A DNA stretch of 64,000 nt from Parus major (GCF_001522545.3 NC_031779.1:854159-918158), one strand, 5' to 3'; shown: positions 50,696 to 63,660, counted from the stretch's first letter. The notes: generated by a model not told the origin, from the letters alone. Made by a program: numbers and translations.

Positions 50696-52066
50696 AAAAC
50701 AGGAAAATATTTTATTCCTGGGCTAGGGAAGAAGCCATCAATCTAAATGCAGCTTTGTTTAGGGGCAGGAGTACCCGGTCTCTGCAACAGGGGCAATTCA
50801 GGAATGCTGATAAGTCTATTTTCCATGCATAAATAACCTACGTTCGAGACCAACCGCTTTATCTCAGGGAAGGATAAAGCCCTCGGTGGCAAGGCCCCAA
50901 TATTTGTCTACTCACTTATCAAGCAGGAGCCTTATTACAAAGGCTAATTCAAGTGGAGATTAGATTTCCCGTATGAAGCAACGGACAATAACATCAGATA
51001 TTCTTCAAACACCAGCAAATAAGATTAATGAAGTGCTGCTGCCATGGGCTTTCACCTCAACAATGCCTCAAAAAAACCTCATCCTGGTAGCTCTAAACAA
51101 ATCTTTCCAAGGGTTTCATCATATTTCAGTGCATAGACATCACCTCGCTTCAGCTGGCCAGCAGCAACTACAAATAGCCTGCAGGAAGCCACCGATTTCC
51201 TGAAAAGAGGGGTAACCGAGAATCATAGGAAACAGAAAAAATTAAAGCTGGGTCTAACGTCTTGAGTAGGCTGAGGAGGGAATAAAACACAGGAGCAGCA
51301 GCACTGAGCATGTTCAGACACCTGAATCCATGCAAAATTAAATGAGACTCTTAAAAATCACAGAGCTAACAAAGAATTACCTCCTTCAGCACATCGTACC
51401 CAGGGCAGTGGCTTTCTCTAGGCAGTTCTCACATACAACCACCTACAGGCAACCATCTAAAATCTTAATTAGAAATAAACCAAACTCAGTGTTGAGATCC
51501 ACCGAGTGCATCACAAGTTGAAATACTTTACATTTAAGTGCTCTCAGCTAAAGGGCTAACTCAAAAAACGAACAGCAAAACAGAACTCAGCGATCAGCGA
51601 AGCTTCGTGTGCTCAACAGTTGCGCTGACTCATCAGACAAAGGCAAAAAATCAACTCAGGGCTCTGCAGGAAACAATCTGAAATAAAAATGTCAATTTGA
51701 TGACTGTACCAAAAAAAGTAGGGAGCTTGGTTTTGAAATGTCCTAAATTGTGACAAAATATTGCACAACAAAAAGGAGGGAAAGCACAGACTGACAGGCA
51801 GACAGCAGGTGAAAAAAATGAGAAAAACTGCTGAAACATAAGTATTGTAGCAGCCCTCCAAAACCCCAGGGACTGCAGGAGACAGACACAGAACAAGGAG
51901 GTGATATGAAAACCATAACCCCATCCATGTGCTGCGGATGTCACAGGCATGGAATAACCACAAGGACAGGAACGCGTACGTGAAACGGAAGCAAAAGAGG
52001 AATCAGAGCAATCTGGTATTTAGAATGTCACTGTATAAATTAAAAACTGAGGGGGATAAATCCCTC

Positions 52067-52069
<3 letters not shown>

Positions 52070-52099
<30 letters not shown>
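52070..52099. repeat. Poly(A) tract, 30 bases
   Basis: Thirty consecutive A residues, the longest homopolymer in the window. No retroposed sequence is recognisable to its left, so I do not call a processed pseudogene. Its length is unreliable in any assembly. Confidence 0.9.
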
Positions 52100-52102
<3 letters not shown>

Positions 52103-55100
52103 AAAGCTCCCTTTCCAGGCACTTATGCCAGCTGGCAGAGCAGCTTCCACCTCTGATCTGAGAAAGACAATTTTGACCTGCCAGGACATTGCAGCAGAAG
52201 TCATTGTTTTACGTGATTTTATTGCTCTTCTCTTGCATCCCAATATATCCTCACTGCATTAACTTTGTGTTTTTAATCTGTACTCTGAGGCTCTTGCTCA
52301 TGTAGAACTCAAGATCACTATCAAGAGGTTGACTCCTCTGCCAGCTCAGGATGCTCATCTCCAGTTCCAACCTATTCAGGAATGGGGGAAAAAAAAAAAA
52401 AGGAAAACTACCACTTTTCATGATATTCCAAGAGTCTCCTGCCAGACATTTGAAAGAAACGTCCTCTAAATATTTATACATCCCTTTCATATTCTCTGCA
52501 GCTTTTCTCTCCCCTACATGACACCTACAAATGAGGAATATCCCACTGCCAAGGCTGTAGGTGTGCCTACACCTCCTTGATAGACCCTATGGATCCACCT
52601 CAAACAGTAAAAGTCTTCACAACTTCACAAGAGACCTGGGACTGTAATTTGGGCACATAGACAATACAATAAAAAGGTAGAAAAAGCCTAAAAATATTAT
52701 TTAACATTGTAAATAATTTCTAAAATAATATTAGAAACCTACAAAACATTTGACAGTGCCCTTCAATTGGAAAAAAAATCCTTTAAAATAAAAGTATAGC
52801 TCATGAAGGTGTTCCCACATCAAACCACCAGTGACATCCTGCAGGCTCTCCTAGGTCCTGGTGGCACAATCCTAAACTTGGTGGAGCTGCTCACAGTCTT
52901 TGCTCTAAATGACAAAAAAGTTAGTCTTTCAAAGATTTAGAGCTAAGCTGGTTGAACCAAAAAAAGAGGGAGAAGTGTTTTGTTACCAGTTTTACCAGAA
53001 GAACGAAGGAGAGGAAGGCAGGAGTCTCTCTGCACCATAGCCCTGAGCAAAGAGCACCTCTACCTATGCCCTCAGGAAAAATAAAACTAAAAATTTCCTT
53101 CCTAGCTGAAGAATTTCCTAACTGCCATACTAAGCCCCTGCATATCAGCTCTGCCCAAGAAACCAGAAGTGAACAAACTGTTCTGCTGGTTGTGTCATTG
53201 ACCTCAAAGGGCCTTTCCCAGCCCATCCCCAGCTGGGCAGCACCCTCTGGACAGGCACGTGCTTTGCTCAAAGCTGAAACCCTTCTTACCCCCAGCATGA
53301 ATTCATCAAATTTATCACCAATTCCCTCGAGATTTGGGAGCATCTCACCACCTTGTGTACATCGAGGCATCCCAGGACCAGAAAAACAGCCCTTGCTCCA
53401 GGAAGATCCTGGTTCAGCTCCAGCCTGGAAGCACAGGCTGCTCCTTTGATGCCGTGCCAGTGGTGGCCTCCACTGAGGAAGCCCAGGATGAGTCACGCCA
53501 CCGGCAGAAGGAACTTGCCAATCTGGATTGGAACACTCAGATGAAACTAGGGGGTTTTTCTCCCTGCTCTGCCATGTCCCTTTGTGCACGGCAGCTCCCG
53601 GTACCTGCACGCTGCCAGGCAGGTGATCCGGCAGAGGGGAAGCAAATGCACTCGGGAGACATGGGGAGGGTCTGCCAATCATGGCTTTGCCCTAAAAACT
53701 GAGGCAAGAGGGTGTTATGGGACTGAAAGGATCATTTGGGAAGCTTTTCTGGACCATAAAGGCTCTTCCAGTTTTTCACTGACTTGCACGAATTCCAGTT
53801 GGTATTGGGGTTTAATGCTTTCCACACCTGCAGAGCTCTGAGCCCAGAGCTTGTACCACGTCTGCACCATATATTCAAATACTGTGTCCTCAGTGTGAGT
53901 TGGCTGATATGTAAATCCAGGGAAAAAAACTTTTAAACCCATAATACAGCTTGAAGAAAAAGTTTAGCCCTAGTAGCCTCTCTGACAAGGGATAAAACAC
54001 CTACAAAACTGATCCATGTTACATGTACAAAGATGCAGGTAGTCTTTTTATGAAAATATAACATTCTGAGCATTAAAGAATTAAAATTAATTCCTTTTCC
54101 CCACAAAATCCATTTTAATCAGTGAAGGGGCAAGGTATTTCTTTGCTTCATTCACTACCTCAACCTACTTCAAGCCAAAAGCATATTAAAGAATAAAAGC
54201 AGTAGTGACATCTCCTCTGTCTTTTCAGCTCAATTTGGCAATTCTGGCAATAAAACTCCTAATTCAACAAGTTCTTTACTTAAAATTGAAACTGCAGGAC
54301 ATCTGTTGTAGCTGCTGATCTCACTGTGCACCAAAGCATTTCAAGTCTCACTCTGTGCCTCTTTAACGTTGGGGTTTAGGTTTTTTTTTTATCTCTCCAG
54401 CCCAACCTCTAATTTAAAGGAAACTGTGCTGGATGCTCTAATTGACCCCGTTCTCTTCCTTCCCCAGTTTGTCTCTATAATTAGCCCTTCCCAGTGAAGG
54501 GAATCAGCAGCAAGACCTTTCCAAGCCCCACCCTGCAGACCACAGCGACTGCCTCATATTGTTCTTGCCCAAAAATCAACAGCTTCAGGACAACAGAAGG
54601 TTTAAGAATTGCTGGGGGGGGAAAGTAAAATCAAATGTGTATTGATAATTTTTCAGCATGTTACAGTGAGTGAAGCAGGTAACCCAAAATTTCACCTGCA
54701 ACACGAATCCCACAGCAGTACTTTGTAACATGAGTAAAATACTTGTTTTCCTCAAACTAACACACAGTTTACAGCTGTCCACCCCAAATTCACCCACCCA
54801 AGACTTCCCCTGTGGATCTCAGCACATGCACCAAACAGAGGATTTCGATCTCCACTAAGGCACCAGAAGGCCCCACACCTTTTTTCTTGAGGAATTAAAA
54901 GGCATGTTGAGAATGAGGAAAGGAAATGCATTAAAAAATATTCTTATCGGTGAGCAAATGCCACCACAGAGGTTTTACTTCCCTACTTGCCTCTACAATA
55001 GGTGATTCCTACCAGGTGACCGGAGCTAAGGGTATTTTTAGGTATTAAGGGAAAAAAAAAGAAAGGGAACAAAAAAACCTACCACACCAGCAGCAAAAAA

Positions 55101-56342
55101 AACCCTAAAGCCAAAACAATCTGCCAAAACCCAGTTCAGGTCCAGATTTCAGAGGTGCTGGTGCTGCTCCTGAGGAAAATGCCCACCAGGACAAGCACCT
55201 GAAGGTCTCCTGGTGTGCACCAGGTCCCTAAGTCACTATTTTCTGCTCAATTCTCCCACTTGACTTTGCAGCTTTTACAATATTTTTAGACCCACATTAC
55301 ATGGGGCCGCATTACATTAGAAACCAAACGGGTTGAATTTTTTTATGATTTTAGTGATTAATTTCCCAGACTGACATTTTCTTCAAATCCATCAACATCA
55401 TTAGCTAAGAATTATCCCAGCAGTCCTGAGTTCCAGCCTCTCAATGCACACCAACACACATACTTGTGTAACAATCTGGAATTTCAACATTTAGAAAATT
55501 AAACTGCAGCTGGCAGGAGTCTCGCTAATAACAGCAGCACCTGAACCTGTAATGATCCTTCACCTAAGGAAAATAGTTCAAGTTTTTTGAATACCTGCCC
55601 ACTCGCAGCCCCTGAAGAGCATACCTGAAAAGAAAGTATGTAGATTAATGCTCACAAAACAGAAAAGAAAGTTGATCCAGCCCTACAAAAAGAGAAAAAA
55701 AACCTAACACCTTTCTCGGTGCAGAAGATAGCTGGTGCTCAGGGGAAGAAAAACTTCAAAATACACAGAAAACTGCACCCAAACCATTGTAAATCTATGT
55801 CTTTGGGTTTTAATTTCCAATTATTTTTCTGAGATATTCTCTCAAGGATTCCACTTTTATTAAAAATAGACTCAACACGAGACAGAAGGTCACGATGTCC
55901 CCACTACACAGTCTGAACCGTGAATATCAGACTGAGCTACTTTCAGAATGAGTTTTCAAATGAGTTTTGTCTGCAATTGAAAACGTTTCACACCAGGTCA
56001 CTCCTAAGACTGCAACAACTGCATTAAACATCTCATTTGGCTTTTGCTCCTCAGGTTTCACATCTTCCCCAACAAAACAAAAATTAAACCAGCCTTCAAG
56101 CAGCTGAGCTGCAGAGAAAAAAAAACAGGAGAAAACCCCTAATGTTGCTAAAACCAACCCAGCAAACCCTGGGTGAGATTCACATCTTCCCTTTGTGAGA
56201 ACAGAAATATACTCTAGCAGGGATTTTTTTTTTCCCTTGTTTCAGCAAAGAATTTAGGTAGGAAAATGAACTCTCAATCCCTCAGAAACGGACCTTTGTG
56301 CTCATTTTTTCTCCTTACCCCATTTGCTGGAAGTGCTCTTTT

Positions 56343-56365
56343 TATATATGTATATATATACATAT
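56343..56365. repeat. TA-rich microsatellite
   Basis: TATATATG, then TATATATATACATAT, forms a short dinucleotide repeat with two interruptions. Confidence 0.9.
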
Positions 56366-57007
56366 CTTTCTCCTCATATTTATTGTATTGTTCACCACAG
56401 ATGAGTAGTGATAGCTCTAGAGGGGTATTTCAATCACAGAAATGAAGAAACACAGCATAAAACAGCTGAACTCAGAAACAAAACCTTGGAAAGCAGCAGC
56501 TCCTACCTGGAATTACAAAGAGATTGGAGCCTGGAACAATGCACAAGTTCCTATCTTTTGCCACAAAACTGGTGGGGCAAGGAACAGGCAATGGCTGCCA
56601 AGTCATCCTTCTTGGCAAGTTATTTCATAAAGATAGAAGAAATACTGCTACCAATGTTTATTAATGCTAATAAATTCCTTAATCAAATCCCTGTGCATTG
56701 CAGTGAGATCAGAGATGCATTTGGATAAGGGAACACTCGTTTTGAAACAAGTGCTCTGACAAGTCATGGTGCACTTGGCAACACCTGGAGTCGAGCGAGG
56801 TTAAGCAGTGAGCAGCAAAAGGATTTGTGGACTCATCCAATTCTCCCTGCAGACTCCTCCGTTGCTTTTGGTAAAGTTCATTCTCTTCATAGCTGAGAAA
56901 AACTCTTAAGATTCCTCCTTATCTGCTGCAGGCACCTCAAACCTGACCTCTGCTCTGCATTGTCCTCCTATCTGCCTGCCTACCTAGCAGGCAGGGTGCA
57001 GTGCCTC

Positions 57008-57239
57008 CGGATAAGATTATCCGCAGCGCTGGCCGCTCCGGCTGTCCTGGCGGGGAACGCCAGCGCCTGCCTGTGCAGGTTATTTGTGCCACATTTGGCC
57101 GGGAAGGAGGAAAGCCAGAGTGTGCCCTCGTTGCTCAGCCAGACGTTTCGCCACACTCCGCAAACGTGGGGCCCGAATCCCAAGGGAGGTGCCTGGGCCG
57201 CCGCATCCCTTGGCAGCAGGGCTGGATCTTTATTTTCGG
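57008..57239. promoter_or_regulatory. CpG cluster with inverted GATA pair in intron 1
   Basis: Eighteen CpG dinucleotides occur in about 230 bp of otherwise CpG-poor intron. At the left edge (57008-57023) is CGGATAAGATTATCCG, two 7-bp perfect inverted arms with a 2-bp spacer, giving a GATAA motif on each strand. A second inverted repeat (CTGCCTGC at 56972-56979 and GCAGGCAG at 56987-56994) lies directly to the left. This is a candidate enhancer. The open frames crossing it follow from its GC content. Confidence 0.35.
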
Positions 57240-57548
57240 ATGAAAAGAAGCAAAAGAAACAGTGGCTCTGTTTTTAAACATCTCTCCAAATCTCTTTGTT
57301 GAGCTGGAGTGATTCAGCCATCCTTGCCACCACCAGCAGCAACAAATTCCACATAATGATGCCCCATTTATGAAGCAATTGGTGAATTAAGGAGCAGAGA
57401 CCGGCTCTTCTGCACTCAAAGAAATCCCCACAAGGGTTATTTACCCACATAATCTCCCTCTTCCAAAAAAACCATTTATTTCAAAAAATCATTACAAATT
57501 GCTCAGCACTGTTTTAATCAAGCACATTTCTAATGATCCACTGCAGTC

Positions 57549-57566
57549 TTTTTTTTTTTTTTTTTT
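57549..57566. repeat. Poly(T) tract, 18 bases
   Basis: Eighteen consecutive T residues in intron 1. This is simple sequence with no associated element recognised. Confidence 0.9.
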
Positions 57567-60541
57567 CCTAATGGGACCACATTCCTTAACAATTAAATCA
57601 TTTACTAATTCCTCCCCGGGGAGGTTGTCCTGTGCACCCAATGAGCACAAACCAACCCAACAGTTTATAGACAAGTGCCATAAAAGTTTAAATGGTAACA
57701 TTTAGGAGAATTTTTATTTTGGTCTATGTATTTACGTGAAGTATGAAAAGACAGTAGAGTTACGGAAGCCTACTAAAGTAAATATTTTCAGCTAACTTAT
57801 TTTAAGTTCATCCCTCAAAACCAACCATGTAGATGCTGAATACAATAAAAGAATTCTTGGCGGCCTATCAAAAACGTTCACAGTCTGAGCTGGTTTTAAA
57901 GCTCAGGTTTTCCAAAGATGGATCAATCCTGATTAAATATTGCTCTTCTGTCAGTGCTCAGCCATGATACAGCATATCCAGGATCCTCTACCTTTTTAAA
58001 GGTCATACTTCACAAGAAATTGAAGACAGTCCAATGAATTTTGATAAAAAAACAGCACAGAGGCTGTCAGATTATCTGTGCTTGATGGATAAAAGCCAAG
58101 ACCTGGAATGGGCATCTGAAGAGTAACTCTAGGATTTGAGGTCATCTGGGGGATGCCAGAAGTGATTCAAGGTGAAAGACCAGCAAATAGGACTCAAAAA
58201 TTACATTGAAACACACATATTTTAGCTACTTTTACATTTAAAGGGGATAACCAAGTCATTTGTTTATTTTAAACTACATTTTTCCTTTGCTACTTCATGC
58301 AGCATCCAAGTGGGACAGTTCCCTGCTCTGCTCCCTACTGCTCCTAACAGGGATTTGCAGCAACTCCTGCAAGCCACAGGAATAGAAACCCTGTAAAAGA
58401 AAGACATTCTTTCCAAGAGAAGCTGAGCAGACTGTTGGAACCACCAAAACTACCAGGGTTGCAAGAGTCCAGTCCCTCCCCTCAAAGGGGACCACCAACA
58501 CATGGAGCCAGCCCATCCCTAGGGCTCTTAACACCAACAGGGATTTCATAAACTTCCTCCATGACCTGGAAGAGATCTTTAAAAGCACACCACAACCCAA
58601 CAGAGAGATGACAGGAGACCACAGCAGATCTATGCTTGCATGTTGTTTTAAGTCAGGCATGTAGCTGCAAAAACAAAGCAACATATCTCTGTAGGTGAGT
58701 GAGAGCTTGGATGAGACACAGTTGGCTGAGCTCCCCATGTGATGATCTCACATCAACAGAGAAAGGATGCAATTAAGGAATATCAATATTCCTTGGGAGG
58801 ATATAGAGATGGATCTCAAAGGGTCCAAGCAAACTTCAAGCTTGTATCTGAGTGCTTAATGCAGAGACAGCACAGGTATCTATAGCCAGACCTCGACACA
58901 ATGTGTATCTGCCCAGGATAAACTGCCTGCCTCATCAGCTCCTGTAGCTCCCATCTTCCTTGTTTTCCATGAGGGCATTGACATGACCTGGCCTCACTGC
59001 GGTCCTACTGTGGCACCATGGCATTTCCACTCCTCAGCCACATCTCCCTTGGCAAAAAATCTGCCTGGCTGGATACCACACTCTGTCTCTTCATGAGGCT
59101 CTTGGCAAAACTCTAAAAAAGGGCTGACAAAAAACACCAACAGAGCCCAAAACTATGACCCATGGCTTTGTCCAGGTTAGGCACAGTGTGAACAGCCAAA
59201 GGCGTATGATAACCCTACACAAAGAGACATCTCATCCCTCCCCAAAGGGATGCACATTTCCACAGGTACTTGTGCAAAAGGAATCCATAGATTCCTCCCC
59301 ACAGACGGAATAATGCTACCACAAGGTCTAACAAAACTGCAACTCTTGGTAATAGCTTAAAAACAGACACAAAAATTAGTTCAACTCTAGAAATCCATGT
59401 TCTCTAGAAATCCAGTAGCCTTCCCTCCTGAGTTTTCATATTTTCAGAGGTCAGGTGGTTTGCTGAGTTCCTCTTTTAAAAGTTTAATTCCAAGACACAG
59501 AGGTTAAGACATTAACATAATCACAGGAGTGAGACTTACATATCACCATGGTGTTCAACCTGTCAAACACAGCTCGAGATTTCATATTAAAGAGTCAAAC
59601 AAAGAAAACAAAGACTATTCCATTTCCCTTTTTTCCTGTTTTTATCCATTATCTGGCAAGAGTTTCACGTGTTTGGTTTCTATAGTCTCAACTCTGACCA
59701 CCTGTGCCTTCACACATAAACCCAAAGCCTATGGAAAAATTTGGCCCGTGTAGTAGAAAAATAAAATTCCACAAAAACAATCTCAATTCCAATGATCCAC
59801 AGATATCCTATCAGCAGCATTGTGTCCTTAGAATTCCATAAGAATCCCAGCCACCTAACCTGAAAACACAGCAGAGTATTTGTGATGCGTGAAACCCAAA
59901 TTATTACCAAGCTTCTCCCCAGAGCAGAGAAGCACCCAGACACAGCCCAAATGTCCAATGCTACCGCTTTTGTCCAAAGGAACGTCAGAGAAAGTCTCCA
60001 ATTTGCAAACTTGAGCCGTGATCCTTTAAATATTTATGCTCATGTTTACTTTGTCGAGAGGGGAGAAATCCCGTTCACTCGAGAGGAAGTGAAGCAAACG
60101 TCGGCACGCAGGACAAAGCCTGAGAAATTCAGATGCTGTTTTAAACCTCAGCACAAAAACCACACCATGTTCCAAAGCTGAAACCTGCACCCAGCCCATG
60201 CCAGGGAGCCAGAATCCAGGGCCAGGCTGGGAGCTTCATCAGCAACACAACAAACATGCCTTCAGCCCCGGTGCTTCGCGTGCAAGTGGGAAAGAAAACA
60301 AATTCCCTTTTATTTACAAACCGAGGGGACGCAGGAATTTCTGAAATCAAGTTTGACCGGCTAAGATGCTTCCAGTGGTTCAACAACCTTGTTTGCTCCC
60401 TCGTAAATGTATTTTTAAGGGACTTGAGTTCAAAAGTTGCAGGGTTTAGAGCAAGAACTAGAATTGAGCAGAAAACAGCCACACTATGCTCACCAAAATC
60501 AACCAGCCCAAACGACTTTAGAAACTCTCTGATCACACTTG

Positions 60542-60850
60542 AATGACAGAATCCCAGACTGGTTTAGGCTGGAAGGGACCTTAAAAGCTGATCTTGTTCC
60601 GCTCTCTGCCATGGGCAGGGACCTTCCACTATCCCAGGATGCTCCAAGCCCTTTCCAACTTGGCCTAGAATACTTCCAGTGATGGGGCAGCTACAGCTTC
60701 TCTGTGCCAGGACCTCACCATGCTCTCAGCTAACCATTTATTCCCAATATCCCATCTAACCCCAGTCTCTGGCAGCAGAGACTTCCCCCTGGTCCTCGCA
60801 GAACAGCTCCTGAAGAGGAGTCCCTCTCCAGCTTCCTTGTATACCCCATT
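60542..60850 (-). repeat. CR1 LINE fragment with 3' end, minus orientation, older copy
   Basis: 'gacagaatcccagactggtt', 'taggctggaagggaccttaa', 'gccatgggcagggaccttcc' and 'gatggggcagctacagcttc' give the CR1 3' region on the minus strand. Similarity fades after about 60835; the following 200 bases may be more of the same copy but are too diverged to assign. Confidence 0.9.
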
Positions 60851-63262
60851 CAGGCAAACTGAAAGTTTGCTCCTGGTTTCCCCAGACTTGAGGTATTTAA
60901 GCTCCAGGACTACAGGCCAAGTGTGGTCCCAAGCCTGTGATGGAGAACCCTGGTGCTCCTTGCCAGCTTGGTGGTGCCAAGCTGTAAAACCAGTGGAGGG
61001 ACCAGCACTGTCCCTATGCTCCCCAAACTCCCCCTGTCGACTTGCAGGCATGTGAAGGAGTGATCTGTTCTTCCATCCAGAGCAGAATACTGTTCTCACA
61101 GAAATCAAGCAGGGGCTGAGGATTTCAAGTACAGCCACATCTTGACACGAACTAAATTAAGGCTGCACAGGTAACTTGGGTTTCACACTTCCCAAGTGCC
61201 CAACCTCAGGTGCTTCACACTCTCAGGGGTTTTCCTGTAAACCTGATCAACACTCACAAAACACACCATAAACATCCCAGATACAAATAATTTAGGCATA
61301 AAGCATTCAGATTTGCCTGGCAAAGGATCCCAAAGGTTGGACTGTCTGAGTGGTTCAGTATCAGTGTCTGTGAAAGATGCTGTAACAGTAGTGGTCATGT
61401 CAGGCATTTGATACCTTGAACCTTAAAATGCAGCTTCCCCATCCAAAATGAGAAGGGAAAAAAAGGTTAAAATGTGGAGTTTATAAATCATAACAGAAGT
61501 AGTGAGTGCACAGAACAAAAACTTCACAAAACAGATCTACATTTTAAATATATGATGAATTCCAATATAGCCTTTTCCAAGTGCTGCTGATGAATACCAG
61601 GCCTTTCAACACAGAGGAAAAATCTCTAAAGCCACACAGATTTATGCACTGATCACAGTAAATACATAAATAAATAAAAAATAAATATGAAGTTGCACCA
61701 TCATCGATAGCCCAGGAAACAAAAGCTTATTAGTTGTGCGCTGGGGCTGCTGAATTACCTTCCCTGCCATCAGCAACCTGACAGCTTCCAAAATGGTCTT
61801 GGGAATCAAAAATTACAGGAGGGAGGACAAAGACTGGGACAGCCTTAGTGAGGGAAAAAGGCATGGAAAACCCTCTTTTAATTAAATAAAATGTTAAAAT
61901 GAGAAAAGTCATTGAAATTGGTGAGTTTACTCAAGGACATAGGGGAAATTGTGTGACTGTAGGGTAAGGGGCTGAAAAGATGATGCTCTTGAGGGAAAAC
62001 GCAGACTCTGACCTAGCTGGAGTTTATGGATAAGCTCAGATTTGTAAGGTCATGCTTAAGGATTCATAGCCCATCACCTCAGCATCCACGCACCTCTCCA
62101 CGGGAACACAACGCTCCCCTGTCATTTCCTAGCAGTCCCACGGGAAAAGAGTCAGGAAAGCATTTGTGCCGGCCAGAAACCCAATTCTCCACCTAGCAAT
62201 CTATTTACAGAGCGATTTATTACAGCACTTGGTTATCGACTGAGCGAGACACCGCGCCGCTTTTCCTCCCGTAGCAGCAAATCTCCTTCCTCTGCCGCTA
62301 CGTGATTATTTTTTTGATCCGCCGATGGGCAGGGACCGCGCTGCAGCGAGGGATGGTAAAGCCATGATTTCTGCTGAGCTCACGCTCCCCGCTTTATCAA
62401 CCTCGGCTTGATTTGGGGATAGGAAAACGTAAATGGAAGAGGAGGAGGAGGCCGATGGAGAAGCAGAAGGGCGGCAAAACGCCCGGCTCCGAACTCACGG
62501 CAGGTCCTAGCGCAGGTCACGTCTGAGGGGGTTTATTTTTCTGGGATAAAGCAAAGGCCGTTTTGGCTACGTTTAGGAAAATTCCGGGAAAAAAATACCG
62601 ACTGTTTTAACCTTCGGAGGAGCAGCGCTCCCACAAGAGTCCGGCGTGCCAGGGTAGGAAGTGCCGTCAAGTCCAACAGTGTGCTAGGCAAACGCAGGTA
62701 TGCCTCATTCCGACGGGTGGGAATGGCTGATGGGGACCCGGGAATGGCTCTGCGTGGCGTACCGGGCTGCCGGAGCCACGGGGCGTCCGCGGCCGACCGC
62801 GACCCGCTCCCGTCGCGATGTCCATAGCCACGGCCTCGGGGCTACAGCCACACAGGGCTACAGCCCACGGCCCCACTGGTGACACTGGGGACGCCTCTGA
62901 GGTAAATCTCCTCCCCCCAGGCTTATTTTTCCATGTTCTGTGGGTCCAACCCACCCGCGGTGAGGGTGAACGGCACCGGGGGGTGAACCCCCCGGGCGTG
63001 GGGGGGCGCGGGGCCGCCCCTCACCGCGCACCCACCGGGGGCGGCTCCGGCGAGGAGAATCCCACACCACCGGGGGGGACTCCGCGACACCGGGCAGACC
63101 CCACAACGCCGGGGAGACTCGCCCTCCTCTGCCGAACAAAGGCTCCTGCCGGCCCCGCGATGCTCCGGCGGGGTTCTCCTCACGACCCCCGCCCCGCCGC
63201 TAACACTTCACCCGCGCACCGGAGGCCCCCGCCCCGCTCCACTCCCCGCCGCCACCGCTTAC

Positions 63263-63297
63263 CTGGGTGTCGGGGCGCGGCGCATCCCTCGCCCGCA

Positions 63298-63328
<31 letters not shown>

Positions 63329-63360
63329 AGGGGGTCCTGAGGGTCGTCGGCTGAAGGAGG
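63263..63360 (-). other. MYO9A: Predicted non-coding first exon of MYO9A (3' boundary defined, 5' end unknown)
   Basis: On the minus strand the sequence GACACCCAG|GTAAGCGG gives a consensus splice donor, with the exon ending at 63263, inside the CpG island about 30 kb upstream of the first coding exon. MYO9A in other vertebrates has a non-coding first exon, and the coding exon here has a good acceptor at 33008, so the two fit together as exons 1 and 2. The transcription start cannot be placed; the given right edge is nominal. The exon would contain the (GCC)10 tract, read as CGG/GGC repeats in the transcript. Confidence 0.6.
63298..63327. repeat. (GCC)10 trinucleotide repeat in predicted MYO9A exon 1
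   Basis: Ten uninterrupted GCC units on the plus strand, 35 bases upstream of the exon 1 donor in the direction of MYO9A transcription. In the RNA this reads as a CGG/GGC repeat in the 5' UTR. Confidence 0.92.
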
Positions 63361-63515
63361 TCGGTTCTAAAAAGATGTCCCGGGGGTCTGTGCTGAGGAG
63401 GGTCGGTGCTGAGAAGTGTCCCAAGGGTCAGTGCTGAGGAGAGTCCCGGGGCTCGGTGCTCAGGAGGATCGGTGCTAAGGGAGGTCCGGGGGTCCCGGGG
63501 ATCGGTGTTGAGAAG
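63360..63515. repeat. GC-rich minisatellite at the MYO9A promoter
   Basis: A 15-bp core close to GTCGGTGCTGAGAAG recurs seven times, at 63360, 63386, 63402, 63427, 63452, 63468 and 63501. Spacings are 26, 16, 25, 25, 16 and 33 bp. The longer units add a GTCCCGGGG-like segment. A further GGGTCGGTGCTGG lies at about 63886. The array is at or just upstream of where the MYO9A transcription start should be. Confidence 0.85.
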
Positions 63516-63660
63516 GGTCCCGGGAAGGGGGCGGGGGGGGGGTGCGGACGGGCACTCCCGCCGCCTCCGCCACCGCCCGGGCGCTGCCCGACTGCCCGCG
63601 CGCGCGCGCCGCCCTCACGCGCCCGCCCGGCGGAGGCAGGCAGGGAGGGAGGCGCGCGCA

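Larger units (their letters stand above)
33008..63262 (-). other. MYO9A: MYO9A intron 1 (about 30 kb, in the 5' UTR)
   Basis: The intron lies between the predicted donor CAG|GTAAG at 63263/63262 in the CpG island and the acceptor CAG at 33010-33008. It holds CR1 fragments at 35.5, 37.3, 43.0, 47.4 and 60.5 kb, low-complexity tracts, and CpG clusters at 44.5, 50.5 and 57.0 kb. The stretches between these (33.0-35.5, 37.4-42.4, 43.2-47.4, 47.5-52.0, 52.1-57.0 and 57.6-60.5 kb) are AT-rich and show no exon I can support. The right-most part, from about 62.2 kb, rises in CpG content towards the island. Confidence 0.75.

Noticed and set aside
52070..52099. Poly(A) tract as the tail of a processed pseudogene
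   Set aside because: No coding-like or exon-like sequence lies to its left, and there are no clear flanking duplications.
52921..53682. 253-residue minus-strand frame
   Set aside because: It is overlapped by long frames on the plus strand, with no recognisable domain and no splice context. It is more likely chance or an unrecognised old repeat.
62818..63354. 178-residue plus-strand frame and other long frames in the CpG island
   Set aside because: GC-rich sequence has few stop codons. The translations are proline-, arginine- and alanine-rich low complexity and include the (GCC)10 run.
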